From the NCBI GenBank assembly GCA_050084985.1, contig JBITNC010000001.1, positions 180,730,001 to 180,794,000 of the forward strand: a DNA stretch of 64,000 nucleotides, written 5' to 3'. The notes under the pieces are model-generated. The model had not been told where the DNA came from, made no database searches, and was given only the letters and a program-made list of their open reading frames with translations. Of the stretch, positions 11,107 to 23,321 are shown piece by piece. The stretch is from Nageia nagi. Taxonomy: Eukaryota > Pinophyta. Both the position numbers and the translations under genes were made by a program. The first letter of the stretch is position 1. Each line of letters opens with the position of its first letter.

Positions 11107-13195
11107 ACCTCCATCATTGATAGGGAGGATTTCTATGTTCAAATATAGTTGTTCCTATTTTGTTCACTAATTTCGATTGAGTTGTTTCATCTACTCACTT
11201 TAAAATTTTTGTTATGTTTTTATAGTATGTCTGTTATATAAACGCCAGCAATTGGAATCGGACATCGATGACTCAAAAGGAATGCCAGTGATTTACAAAG
11301 AAATCTATTGTAGAAATGCCAATAATTTATGGTCAGACACCAACGATTGAAATAGAATGCCAGTGACTTAACTAAATGCTAGCGACTCTAACAGAATGCC
11401 GATGACCCGAACATAGGTCCTACTATATCCCCTTTTTCGCACCAGTTGACATTTATATACTAAATAAAAAAGGGTAAACTTTGTATTTGCTTTTCTTATT
11501 TATGTTTTCAGAGTGCATATAAGAATGGGTAGAAAAGGTTAAATGCATGTTTTTTATTAATTTACTTTATGTATAATGTTATGTATTTATTTTCATGTTT
11601 TGGGTGAAGGGTACATACACATTAATACTTTTTATCTTGTCTACTTATGCTCTCCCTTTGCGCTTCATGCGATCTAAGGTGACTAGAATAGACCTGATAA
11701 GAAGGAGTAATTAATTCTTCTTTTCTTTCACATTCACACTATCATTAATTTGGTTAATTTATCCACACATAATGACCTCTTACCAAGTCTGCCCTTACCA
11801 CTCCATTGGAGGTCGAAGGGATATGTGACTAGTAAGAGGAGGTAATTTACTACACATAATACTTCCATAATTGGAAGGAGTAAATGAATCACACTTAATT
11901 TGGAATGAACCTAAAGGAAATAAATCAGGTTTTTGGGTAGTATAAATCATATTAAAAGGTTAATGAATTGGATGGATTCGAATACACTAAGTACTTTCAC
12001 TTAACAAAGTATGCTCTCACTTTTGTGCCTCAAGGGATCTTAAGTGATCAGAAATAAGTTAAGTGAAAGAGGTAAAATTTATTCACATTTCATTTTGGAA
12101 ATATACTTCACATTAAAACTCTTAAAGATGTCTGCCCTTACCACTCCATTGGAGGTCGAAGGGATATGTGACTCTTGGAGGAGTAATTGAACCTCACTTA
12201 ACTACTTTATCTACACTTAACGGCTTCTTACCAAGTTTGCTCTTACCACTCCATTGGAGGTCGAAGAGATATGTGACTAGTAAGAAGAGGGAATTTATCA
12301 CACATAATACTTCCATAGTTGAAAGGCGTTAATGAACATCATTAAGAGGTTGGATAATGAATCACATTATAATTAAAAAGAACAACGAGGTTTATTAAGG
12401 TCAAGATTCACTTAAAATAAACTTTTGATTGTATCACATTAAGATAAGATAAGTAAATGAACATGAATGTTTGGGAGGGTAGTATGCATAAATGTATTTT
12501 ACTTGTTTAAATGCATTTCATAATACCTTAAAGGAATAATTGAACATTAACGAGTTGGATGTCATTACCAACCGTTAATTCTTACTTCTTTGTACCCACC
12601 GACATAACACACTTGAATCCATCGAGCCAAGTTACACTTGGAGGTGATGACCAAGGTGACTTTCCCATAGGTAGGAGTCAAAAAAGGAGACTCATCTAGA
12701 ACCAAGCCAAAAGCCATAGAGACTTGTAAACATTACTTAGAATTACCCAACCTACCTTATTTAACACTTGACTAGTCAAAACAAACTAGAAAAATTAAAA
12801 GACTAAAAATGAACAACTCATATCGTTCATTTATTTCAAATATTTAAAAATATGTGAAAAACTTAAAAAAAAAAAAAAAGATAATCATATCGTTAAAAGA
12901 AAAACTTGCATGTAGGGTGTTTGTGCATTGAATTGTCTTTTCGAAAATATAAACATAAAAGATAAAAATAAAATTTCTTTTATGATGTTTGTTTATAAAA
13001 GCCTAAAAAAAAAATGTGTTCAAATACTCAATTGACATGTTTCATTTATGGAATGATATAATAGGTCATACAAAGGAATAGGTTTTAAAAGACGTTAAAA
13101 GTTGATTTTATTTAAGTTTTTTACTTTGAACCCCCTTTGTAACAAATAGAAACATAGGCATGTGTCAGTCACTCTAGATCCATACAAATCTTGAA
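11107..13195 (+). other. Gypsy-B leader with dispersed repeat modules
   Basis: About 2.1 kb without a convincing reading frame. It has three copies of a 44-bp word at 11787-11830, 12130-12173 and 12235-12278 (core CCACTCCATTGGAGGTCGAA), each set in a similar wider context. A related module (TATGCTCTCnCTTTnnGC...) is at about 11646 and 12010. A run of A bases lies near 12870. Confidence 0.7.
11787..12278 (+). repeat. Three copies of a 44-bp module in the Gypsy-B leader
   Basis: Copies at 11787-11830, 12130-12173 and 12235-12278 all read TTACCACTCCATTGGAGGTC and then end ATATGTGACT. The first two are identical by eye over 44 bp and the third differs at a few sites. The core contains the inverted repeat CTCCATTGGAG, which can form a small hairpin. 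Confidence 0.8.
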
Positions 13196-15210
13196 TTGTT
13201 GAGAACAATTAAAAGGCCTTTGAATTTTATCATTATGAGGTTTGTCTTGGTTGCACTTTTAAATTATGTTCCTTTTTCTATCAAAGTAAAACCAAAAATA
13301 CAAATACTATGGTCACATCTTGCCAAGACAACCTTAGATACTTATTCTACTTCAAAGGTCATGAAGAGTGATTTTTATATTGACATTGAAAAGCTTTTAC
13401 CATACTTACCAGAAATAGAACAATGTACCATACCTCTTCTTCAATCATCAGAAAGCCTTGTTAGATCCCATGAAGAGTTAGAGTATAGTTCTTCCATTCC
13501 TTCGCCCTCATCATGGGATGAATATGATTTTAAAGAAGAGGAGCTTGACATGAATCTTGAAGACCTTTCAAAGCATTCCTCAGAATTGCAATTTCATTCT
13601 CCTCCCCTTCTTGAGGCTACAAGACCTTCTATCGATTCCCATGAATCTCATAATATTCTTGAGTTCAAGGATGAAACTTGTTCACTCTCATCACAAGTAG
13701 AAATTGAAAAGCCTCACATAAGAATTAAAAAATCCATAGATTGTATTATTGAATCTCAAGAATATCAATCACAAAGGAATGAAAAATATAAAAATAAAAT
13801 TTCCAAAGCTAACACACATGAGCTTAGGAATGAACATCCATGTGGGGAAACAACACATCATGATAATGATACAAAGTTTTATGAGGATGAATGTTGTTTG
13901 AACCCACTAAAAATACCTTCAAAATACCAAACTAGCTTGATAAAAAATTGGGAATGTGATAAAAAAGATAGCTCTATAACAAATAAATTACTTAGGAATA
14001 TTTTCTGTGATGAAAAAGCTAAGAATATTTGGCAAAGGGAATCCCATAAACAACAACAAGCATGTTCTTCTCATGATCAACATGACAAAACCTTCAATGA
14101 GTTTGTCAACAAAATGAGACAAGAAGAGATGAGGCAAAAGCATGATGTAAAAATGTATGCAAACCAAAAGAGTCAAGCTTGGGTGCAATTATCATCACCT
14201 CTTAATTACCAAGTATGGAGATATCAAGACTCTTACTCTAATCAACAAAGAGAATTGCCTCTCGAGAGCTTAGATTATCAACCCCAAAGCCCCTCTTCAC
14301 AAGCTAGGATAACTGACCCCACCTATCAAAAAACACTTCATAGGGCTAGGTCTTGTATGGAAGATTTTGATAGAATGACCTTGTATTCAGTAAGAACCTC
14401 ACAAACAAATCCTCAATGTAAGATCTCAAACAAATTCTTCTATGATCCTTATTCCTATGAGAAACCCTCATCGTAAGAAACATATAGAAAAGCTTTAGCT
14501 AAACAATTCAAGGTAGGAGAGATATCCTCTTTTGCGGAGTTGGAGGCAAAGAGAAAACACATAGAGAGAGATTATGAAGAAACTATAAACTTTAGTAAAA
14601 GATATGAAGATGTTAAATGTAAGATAGAAGAGGAAGCCAAACTTAAATAAAAGAATATAGAACTCAAACAAAAAGAAAAGCAAGAGCTTAACAAACAACG
14701 ATAAATTTTTGATAAGGTAAAACAAGAAGTTCGAGATAGTTGGTTACTTCACGAGAAGTCTCAACAAAATAAAGTACAACCATCTACAACTCTTAGAAAT
14801 CTAATGCAAGGGCATCATTTACCTTCTAATCTTCTATTATTACCATCTTCATCACTGTTGTCAAGATCTCTTTCTGATGATTAATCTTATAATTCAAACC
14901 TGAAGTTAGAAAGAAACACCAATCACAGAAGATACCGAAAACATCCTCAGGGTAGTTGGACAAATAAAGAATTAGAAGATTTCATGAATAAAGAAATGAA
15001 CATATTAGGGTTCAAGAAGTTGAAATATGACAATATTTGTAATGAACCCATCCATCCAAGTGTCCCTAAGAAGAAATTACCTTACAACTTTGAAATACCT
15101 AAGATAATTCCTTTTACAGGAAATAAGGATCCTAAGGAACATTTAAGGTGGTTTAAATTTTCAAATTACCTAATTTTTAACGATGAGGTCTTGATGATAC
15201 GTTTGTTCCC
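13196..15210 (+). pseudogene. Gypsy-B gag, N-terminal and central part (near-intact frame)
   Basis: An open stretch of 426 codons (13196-14476) rich in Glu, Ser, Lys and Gln, with no recognised fold. After one TAA the same frame continues as a charged, coiled-coil-like region (RKHIERDYEETINF and later). It then reaches the retrotransposon gag domain with IPFTGNKDPKEHLRWF, close to the family's F-x-G-x-x-D-P-x-x-H-L. A frameshift near 15205 (after MIRLFP) moves the reading to the next frame. The start at 13196 is the first base of the longest open frame (a TTG codon, not a proven start). Gag would build the particle. Confidence 0.75.
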
Positions 15211-15708
15211 ATGATGCTTGCAGCCCAAGCCTTGGAATGGTATAATAATTTGCCACGACATAGTATTTATTCATTTCCTCAATTGGCAGACTTGTTCTTA
15301 CAACATTTTAGGATTTATATCAAAGAGGAATCTTCTATTACAGATCTTGTAGAACTAAAACAATCTCAGAATGAACCAATTATTGACTTTGTTTCATGAT
15401 GGAAGGGTATACTATATGGCATGCCCTATACCTTACCTCAGGAGGAGTTAATTAAATTATTTAGTCAAAACTGTTTAAAGCCTATAGCTACTATATTACA
15501 AATCCAACAACATAATACTCTCAAAGAAGTTATTGCTCAAGCAGTTATAATTGAGAAGGTCAAAATTGAATATGGTGAAATAAAAATTACGACGAAATAA
15601 AAATATAACAAAAATGAGTATTGTAATTATCACCATCAAAGAGGTCATAGTACGAAAAATTGTCTAGCATTTAGAAATAGAACTCAAAATTCAATCAAAG
15701 ATAATAAC
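15211..15708 (+). pseudogene. Gypsy-B gag C-terminal part with first zinc knuckle
   Basis: It continues the gag domain in the shifted frame: MLAAQALEWYNNLPRHSIYS, the family's A-x-x-W-Y-x-x-L-P motif, then FPQLADLFLQHF. Stops at about 15397 and 15598 interrupt it. The knuckle at 15622-15663 reads CNYHHQRGHSTKNC, the C-x-x-H-x-x-x-G-H-x-T-x-x-C form known from Tat/Ogre-type elements, which would bind element RNA. Confidence 0.8.
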
Positions 15709-16611
15709 TTGGAAGTTGAATACCATACTTCTATTTCAGATCAAAATTTAAAAAATTATCAAGACTCACTTCCTTCATATCAAGTAAATACAGTATCTAT
15801 TATACCTAATTACAGTCAAGTGACACCCACCTGGAATCCAAGTAATCAACCTATTATAGGAATAGTTGGAGTTGATATTGGAACTCAAAACATACAAGAA
15901 AAACAAATTGATATATCATATAATCAAAAATCCAAAATGCAAGTTCCTCCATTGATACATCAGCCTATAATTTCTTTTTATGACCATGAGAGACAACCAA
16001 ACAAGGGACCTCAAGGGTTAGATCCACCTCCCCATGTCATCGGTAAAGTAAATGGTAAAATTGTTAAGAGGATATTAATAGACGAAGGGTCAGATGTCAA
16101 TATCATATCTACATCAGCATATCACAAATTGAATCTTCCCTTCTCTCATATTTCTTTACCATCATTACAAATAAAGGCATTTAATAATGCCTTATGTTCA
16201 ACAATAGGGTTGATAGTGTTACCCATCACCATTAGATGTAAGATGATACAAACATCATTATATATCATTGAAGGGAACATTGAACAATATAATATTCTTT
16301 TAGGTAGACCATGGATTCAAGAAATGGAATGTGTCCCATCTACGTTTCATGGTTGTCTAAAATACATTCATGAGGGAGTACTCCATTGTGTACGAAGAGA
16401 TGAAAATCCATACTCACATTATAATATTATAAAATCATCAAAAACGAAACCTCCTATGCAAAATTCAAAGGGGAAAACATCATCCACCTTTGCTAGGCAA
16501 GTGCATAATCATAAAGATATGAGATGGGAATTAAAATCCAAAGATGATTACATCGATGGAATGCAATCTTTGGAACAACCTAAGAGGGTGGTAGATCATA
16601 TAATGAAATAA
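15709..16611 (+). CDS. Gypsy-B aspartic protease domain (open 300-codon frame)
   Basis: An open frame carrying a retropepsin-like domain. VIGKVNGKIVKRILIDEGSD and VNIISTSAYHKLNL form the active-site region, with D-E-G-S where relatives usually have D-G-G-S or D-T-G-S. LYIIEGNIEQYNILLGRPWI matches the second conserved block (Y-N-x-I-L-G-R-P-W). Such a protease would cut the gag polyprotein. The ends lack a natural boundary: the first Met is only the first after an upstream stop, and coding continues past the final TAA with another knuckle-like motif. Whether D-E-G is active is doubtful. Confidence 0.75.
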   Translation: MEVEYHTSISDQNLKNYQDSLPSYQVNTVSIIPNYSQVTPTWNPSNQPIIGIVGVDIGTQNIQEKQIDISYNQKSKMQVPPLIHQPIISFYDHERQPNKGPQGLDPPPHVIGKVNGKIVKRILIDEGSDVNIISTSAYHKLNLPFSHISLPSLQIKAFNNALCSTIGLIVLPITIRCKMIQTSLYIIEGNIEQYNILLGRPWIQEMECVPSTFHGCLKYIHEGVLHCVRRDENPYSHYNIIKSSKTKPPMQNSKGKTSSTFARQVHNHKDMRWELKSKDDYIDGMQSLEQPKRVVDHIMK

Positions 16612-16650
16612 AACCTAAAGCCTAAGTCAATAAAATATGATAAGTATGGA

Positions 16651-16695
16651 CATCATGTTTATCATCATCAATTGGGGCATGATACTAAACATTGC
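16651..16695 (+). other. Second zinc-knuckle-like motif of Gypsy-B, after protease
   Basis: In the protease frame just after its stop, the translation reads HVYHHQLGHDTKHC, then HQLNHALHDLMDD. It repeats the plan of the first knuckle, but with the first Cys position replaced. So the protease lies between two knuckles of the same type. Confidence 0.6.
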
Positions 16696-16829
16696 CACCA
16701 ATTAAATCATGCCCTTCATGATTTGATGGATGATAGACGATTTGAAGTAGATATACCTTTATTGATAGATAACAATTTACATCATCTACAAAATACATAC
16801 ATACATTCCACATAATTAAACAATGATGA

Positions 16830-19800
16830 ATTATGTTATTTGCATAAGGATATTCAATCTCCTTCACATCGTTCACATTGGGGCAGTCGTCCCCCATCTT
16901 ACTTTTGATCTCCTCATGTTTTACATAGATCACATTGGGGTGATTTCCCTCCATCATAAAAAAAAAAAAAAAAATCATCAAAACATGATTTATAAATCAC
17001 ACAAACATCAAAATATGATTAAAAACTAAAATGATCATATCTGATTTTGAAATAGGTTATAATATGTTTATTGCATTTCCATGTCTTCCCCTTTTTCCAC
17101 CTCATATTCATCCCCCATTATGTTGGAATATTGGAGTATCAGATTATATTCTAACAATTCATCAAGGCATATATACTATACATTATCCATGATCACTTCC
17201 ATACCATTTTACAAATATGTTTAATACTTATTGTAAAAGAAATAGTTTATGAAATTAATATTCTTATTGACTTTACCAACCTTCATCATGAAATTTTTGA
17301 AACGTTGGATGATAAACAAACATGACTATGATACACTTAAGGTTATTACAGACTCATACACATCTTCACATTTAAATAATCTTAAAACAATCAAGAATGA
17401 GGTGTTACAAGAGCATGATTTTGAGCGAAAGTGTTACATGTTCATCCTATTATTTGCTTCATCTCGAACCCAAGAATCATTTGATAATTTTATAAAAAAA
17501 AAAAAAAATCAAAAGTAAAAAAAAAAAAAAATTTACTACATCATATCAATGATTCTTGGATGATTACAATATCCTCTACCGGGGCTATGGACGCCTGACT
17601 GGCAGTAGAGCAAGGTTGTAGCAGGATCGAGGGGTTAATCCTCATCGGGGCTATGGATGCCTGTCCGGCAATGGGGCATACCTTACGAGTGGCGACATGT
17701 CCATATTGGTTAGTGACCTTCTTTCCTATGGACCTCTGTACATTTCATATGGATGAACTAGCTTATATATTTTATGCTCTTGTGACATTTAGTTTGAGAT
17801 TGTCTAGAGATGGAAATAAACATCATTTCACACACATGAGTCTATGATAATTTTGAGAACATCATGACTTTGTTTTATATCATCTAAAGAAGAAAAAATC
17901 TAATGGTGATTGGTTGATATGTCAACTTGAATATTATGATCATTACATTTCTTCATCATCCCATGCCTCCATCCCATACTATTTATTATTACATAGTAAT
18001 TAATATTACACTCATATTTATCAATGCCTTGATGAGTTGATTAGTTTATCTCTCTAAATACTCAATACATCCTATGTCTATTCATTTATTATACTATTTT
18101 CATATTAACATCCACCACCCCATACACATTATACTATACCAACTTTCATATTTTATTATCCAACATCCATATATTTTCTAATCTATCTTTATCGATTGTT
18201 AAATTGGAGATGCTTCCATATTATTTGAGAAAAAGAGCGAGTAATTGCTCTCCCCATTAATATGGGAGTCAACATTGTTATTGTTAAAACCTTTTGCTTC
18301 TATTCTTATCTACAAGTTTAAGCAAGAAATTGCCCTTAGTAGATTGATAAAAGTCAACCCTAGAACATTGTTAAATTTCATAGCTTCCGTTATTCTTTGG
18401 GATCAAGAATAAGAAATTGTTCTTTCCATTGAATTGGAAGTCAATGTTCTTTTCCTATCATATTCCATTCATTTCACCCTCTTAGAACATCGTTAAATTT
18501 AATAGCTTCCATAATTCCTTGGGATCAAGAGTAAGAAATTGCTCTTCCCTTTGAATTGGAAGTCGATGTTCTTCTCCCCTTTCCATTCATTATCATCTAC
18601 CCATAAATTGAATGTGTGTTACATCTTGTTCCATATCCTTTGTACATGTTATCATAAAATAAAAAGTATTAGTAGCCAAGTTTGGTAAATGATACAATCT
18701 AATACTACAATTTTTCAAATCATTATCCTTAAATTTGAAAATATTTAATAATATCAAAATCAACATCGATGATTGAAATAACAATAAAACTAATAACAAT
18801 AATCGAAGTACTTATTCAAACTTAGAGATACACCATCAATGTGTAGCACATCAAAGTACGTTCATGATTAAATTTTAAAAATCATGCTTTTAAATTTCTT
18901 AAGAATGAATAACAAAATACATAATATATATCATCTATCATTATGTTGATCTTTGTAGCAAACTTGATTTTGTATCACCATCTCGATAAATGAAGTAGAA
19001 TGCATTTGTCTTGTTTTCAAGTCTTGTTCAACAAAAAACCTCAATCATGGAAAAACATGTTTCTAATGATTTTTGCAAGAAATGATAATGAAACCCATTA
19101 TGCTGGGGAAAATAGCAGAATTATCAAACATTAAAATGTTATCTACTTTGAAAGTACTCCACGTCACATACATGCTAATGGAAAAGAGCCTATGGAATAA
19201 AGTGTTCCATGAAATAGCATTTGTAGACAAGCATGAGTACTTAGTAAAATGTAGAACTTATTTTCAAAATACTTTGATTACAAAAATTCAAAAAGTTTAT
19301 GTTTGATCATAATTTGGGGCAACTATGATTGTCCATGACCCAAAGGAAATCATTTGCCTCTACCATCAACCAACAAAATCAAGATTTAAAATATTCGTAC
19401 ATAAGTTGATAAACTCAAGTGTATGAGTCTTGACTTAAACACTTACCAACCTCAGGTATATGTCATAAGATACATGACTATGTTTGCTCATCACATCATG
19501 CCATTAAAAAAAAAAAAAGATAACCAAATAAACATGCAAACTCGATCATAAATAATTTCATCATGAATCCTTGATAGGAAAAACACCATTTATTATTTAT
19601 GATCTTACAATGAATCACGAACTTCCTAGTTCAAATCATATGTCATGTTATGCATGTTTAGTTATCACTTATTGTTATACGTATTCAAGAAACCCTAGTC
19701 ATCAAAAAGCATGATTCTAATGATTTTTGCAAAACCTACCTTTCTAGAGTAAAACATAATTATCAAAATTCAAATCAGTGCACATAAAGGGGACTTCATG

Positions 19801-20412
19801 TCATATACCTGATTCAGCTCCATACATTTCCTCGTGGTAAACACAAGACACCCATGTAATGATATATGGAAACAAGCCTTTAGTACCTATTTGGTGTACA
19901 ACCAATGTGTGTTCAAAATACTTCAATTACAAAGCTCAAGAAATTATACTTGGATAATTGGGGTAAATACAACTTTCCATGACCTAAAATCAAACCTTAT
20001 GTTCACCTATCAATGATTGAAATAATAAGGTTAGAATCACTTGTACATTCATCTTACTTGTTCACTAGCTAATATGCATTAGTTTTTTGAATAGTCTATC
20101 ATCATCATCACTGACATCATTAGTCAGTTCAAAAGGGGCCATAATGCTAAGATCAACACCATAATCAAAGTAAGCCTGCGATCACATAGTAATACCATAG
20201 CTACATCTCTCTTAAAATGTTCCCAAATTAAGTGCAAAACATTGTTAATTACAAAATCAAAAGTTATATGTCTACTCACAGTTACGGTAATTAAAATTAC
20301 TTATAACCTAAAATAAGATATTTATACTCAATATGATTCTAAAAGACTTATGCAAAAGATCATCATGAAACCCATTTTGCTAGGTCAAAAGCAGAGAAAA
20401 GTGAAAGATGAC
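16830..20412 (+). other. Gypsy-B 3' non-coding region, repeat-rich
   Basis: About 3.6 kb with stops in all frames and no RT, RNase H or integrase motif. It contains a duplicated word GGGGCTATGGAYGCCTG (about 17580 and 17641), imperfect repeats of about 122 bp at 18235-18580, and large degenerate modules at about 19035-19400, 19700-20030 and 20300-20410. Those modules share GATTCTAATGATTTTTGCA-like starts and AAACCCATT(A/T)TGCT-like words. Short open frames such as 17249-17518 have no family signature and are not called. Confidence 0.65.
18235..18580 (+). repeat. Imperfect tandem repeat, about 122-bp period, 2-3 copies
   Basis: Copies at about 18362-18460 and 18484-18580 share AGAACATnGTTAAATTT, ATAGCTTCC, TTGGGATCAAGA and GAATTGGAAGTC in order. 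A weaker third copy lies near 18235-18290. Confidence 0.7.
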
Positions 20413-21130
20413 TTGTATATACAAAACAAGCTTCCTATCACATACCCGCTTTGACATGCATAGACAAACTAGAGTCTTGTCATGCAACTGCCATAAACAG
20501 CAAACAGTATGGAGATAAAAATAAGTGAAGTTTTGATATACAACATCACTATCTCAAACTTGTATATACAAAACAAGCTTCCTATCACATACTCGCTTCG
20601 GCATGCATAGACAAACTAGAGTCTTGTCATGCAACTACCATAAACAGCACACAGTAAGGAGATAAAAATAAGTGAAGTTTTGATATACAACATCACTATC
20701 TCAAAATTGTATACAAAATAAGCTTCCTATCACATACTTGCTTCGGCATGCATAGACAAACTAGAGTTTTATCATGCAACTGCCATAAACAGCACATAGT
20801 ATGGTGATAAAAACAAGTGAAGTTTTGATATACAACATCACTATCTCAAAATTGTATACAAAACAAGCTTCCTATCACATACTCGCTTCGGCATGCATAG
20901 ACAAACTAGAGTCTTATCATGCAACTGCCATAAATAGCACACAGTATGGAGATAAAAACAAGTGAAGTTTTGATATACAACATCACTATCTCAAAAATGT
21001 ATACATCAAATAAACTTCCTATCACATACTCGCTTCGACATGCATAGACAAACTAGAGTCTTGTCATGCAACTACCATAAACAGCACATAGTATGGAGAT
21101 TGACACACGTGTAATTTTGATGTATTACAA
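20413..21130 (+). repeat. Tandem array of about 146-bp units, five copies
   Basis: The landmark AAGCTTCCTATCACATAC occurs at about 20428, 20575, 20720, 20865 and 21012 (last copy AAACTTCCT), giving spacings of 147, 145, 145 and 147. Each unit also has GCATGCATAGACAAACTAGA, TCATGCAACT, and GTTTTGATATACAACATCAC. The units are very similar, so the array is young or kept even by unequal exchange. It lies between the gag-protease region and the polypurine tract. Confidence 0.92.
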
Positions 21131-21219
21131 TATCATTTTCAGAATGTATCAATTGCAAAAGTTAAAAAATCATATTTAGTCATGGCAAGGACTATCCTCA
21201 TGACAACACCAGATGATGA

Positions 21220-21230
21220 AATATATATAT

Positions 21231-21269
<39 letters not shown>

Positions 21270-21272
21270 ACA
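21220..21272. repeat. AT microsatellite
   Basis: Interrupted run of AT dinucleotides just after the 146-bp array. Confidence 0.85.
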
Positions 21273-21800
21273 AGTTTTGATTCAGAGAAGCTATAATTAT
21301 ATCCTACTAAAAGATCTTAACCTTTATACGAAAAAAAAAAGATTTTGATGATATTTCTTAAAAATATCGTTAACATTTACAAATATCAAAGAAGATAAAA
21401 TGTGATGTATCATTGTTACATGAGATCATCTTGAAACCCCGTTGTCGGGACAAAGGACAACACCATCAAAACTCATATACTAAAGAAAAATTATACGATA
21501 CATGTGCGCTTAGACATGCAAAATGACATAATAGAAATGTCATGCAACTTTCACACAAGCTCAACACATCGTCATACCGAAAATAGTCACTTCTGAAGTA
21601 TATTCAAATTTATTTTCAAAACTACATCAAATGTTAAAGGAAAACACGTTTTATTATAATTTGATAAATCAAAATTTCGATTCATCTAAGAAATTGAGTC
21701 AAAGCTTATATCATAAAAAAGCAACAATAAAAAATCAAGCAACAAAGCTTCTCATTCTATATTTTTGAAATCATCAACCGCATTTTCGGTTGATAATTTA

Positions 21801-21813
21801 AAAAGGGGCAAAA
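21801..21813 (+). promoter_or_regulatory. Polypurine tract of Gypsy-B
   Basis: AAAAGGGGCAAAA directly before the 3' LTR start at 21814; expected primer for plus-strand DNA synthesis. Confidence 0.8.
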
Positions 21814-22820
21814 TGTAGACACCTAAAAATGTCCCTTTTTAACTAGTAAACATTGAAATAATCATAACTCTTTGTGATAATATAAAATAGGTTTAAAAAC
21901 CATATTATTAGATAGCTCTCATCGATTACATGCAAAATGAGTGGTCACATGACCCCTTTTTGACAAAAATTGGCTATTTGGCGATCATTTTAATATTGTT
22001 ATAAAAATTGAAAACCAATTGCCAGCGACCCAAAACAATCGTCGATGTTTTAGAATGATCGTCGGTGTCCGCCAAGTAATCGCTGGTGACTTTGTAATAG
22101 CCAAACAGAAACCAAAAATAGTAAAAGAAAGTTGTAATGTCTCATCCTTCTGAGATACTATGGATAGAGAGGGTTAGTTATGACCTGCGGTGGCATTTGA
22201 CTCCAACCTCCCTTGCTATTTTAAGCTTATGATAAGCTTTGACTCCCCCTTACCAACCTTGGAAAATCTCACCCAAAAATCTATAAATACAAGCCAAAAC
22301 AAAGCAATAAGGGACCCAAATTTGAAGTAATGTTATGCTGCTGTAATGAGATAAGACATTTTAGGCTTTTCTTCATTCCTTCTATGTCATGTTTATTTCA
22401 TGTTAAATCATTTATCATTGTGAACAACTATGTTTGATGGATTTGTCTTGACATGTGTGCAGCGTCCACAGGTGTTGAGATGCATTGAGGATATAAGATA
22501 ATCAAAAAATTCAAAATAGTGGGTACTGGATCAGAGAAGGAAAATGAATACAAAAGGGTGCAGAAACTCTAACATCCAGATCCTGATCATTGATGTTCCA
22601 CATCAATCGCCAACGGCCTACCCAGGGTCGTTGACGACCCTATATCATCCATATTTCTAATCTTAGATCATTTTGGTATACAAAACATAATAAAAGCCCT
22701 TTTGTACAAGGCAACAGATTTAGTGATCTGTTATTGTAATCAAGGTTTATCAAGAAGATCAATTAAAAATATGTTGTGTGTCTTAATATTTTGTCTTGTG
22801 TGCTCATAGGGGTTGATTTT
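21814..22820 (+). repeat. 3' LTR of Gypsy-B, main part (interrupted by Copia-B)
   Basis: Begins TGTAGACACCTAAAAATG and follows the 5' LTR until GGGGTTGATTTT, where Copia-B is inserted. The final ten bases of the LTR, CTGGTAGACA, are at 29703-29712 beyond Copia-B. Confidence 0.92.
22816..22820. repeat. Target-site duplication of Copia-B, left copy
   Basis: ATTTT, repeated at 29698-29702. The uninterrupted site GGTTGATTTTCTGGTAGACA is seen intact in the 5' LTR of Gypsy-B at 11066-11085. Confidence 0.93.
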
Positions 22821-23309
22821 TGATGGAATTAGATCTACTAATCCTCAAGGTCCAAGACTATAAGAAACTAAATCATTCAACATCTACAAGCTAATAACAC
22901 CATTCACACAAGATAACACCAATATAATGTGGTTCCTCCCTCCTTGGGAGTACATCCACAACTAGATCTCAATTCTCAATCTATGCACCCTCTTACAACA
23001 ATTCCTTTCTCTCCTACACAAACTAGTAGAGTAATCTTACTCCAAAAACTTAGTTATGTTACAAGAGGAGAGGCCCTCTATTTATAGCATGAGAGCACCT
23101 CCTTAACCTCCCTTTAACCCAAGGGTAAGGTTAGGGTTACAATAAATATATCACCTAACTTTAACCTACCAACTAACCACTTGGTAAGGTCAAAGTTTAC
23201 ATAATAAAGAATTCAATTAATCCCTTAAGGTATCTAAATATCCTTTAAGTGATTAATTGAATTTACAAGGAGTTTAGATATTCATAATATTTCATTACAA
23301 ATTCTAACA
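22821..23309 (-). repeat. 3' LTR of Copia-B
   Basis: 489 bp, about 97% like 29209-29697 by eye. TATA box TATAAATAG on the minus strand at 23086 down to 23078. Confidence 0.95.
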
Positions 23310-23321
23310 CTCCCCCTTAAT
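23310..23321 (-). promoter_or_regulatory. Polypurine tract of Copia-B
   Basis: On the minus strand ATTAAGGGGGAG lies immediately before the LTR start. Confidence 0.88.

Noticed and set aside
16620-21813. Possible hidden RT or integrase in the Gypsy-B 3' region
   Set aside because: I looked for Y-x-D-D, D-D-E and H-H-C-C type patterns on both strands and saw none; the longest frames (for example 17249-17518) have no such residues.
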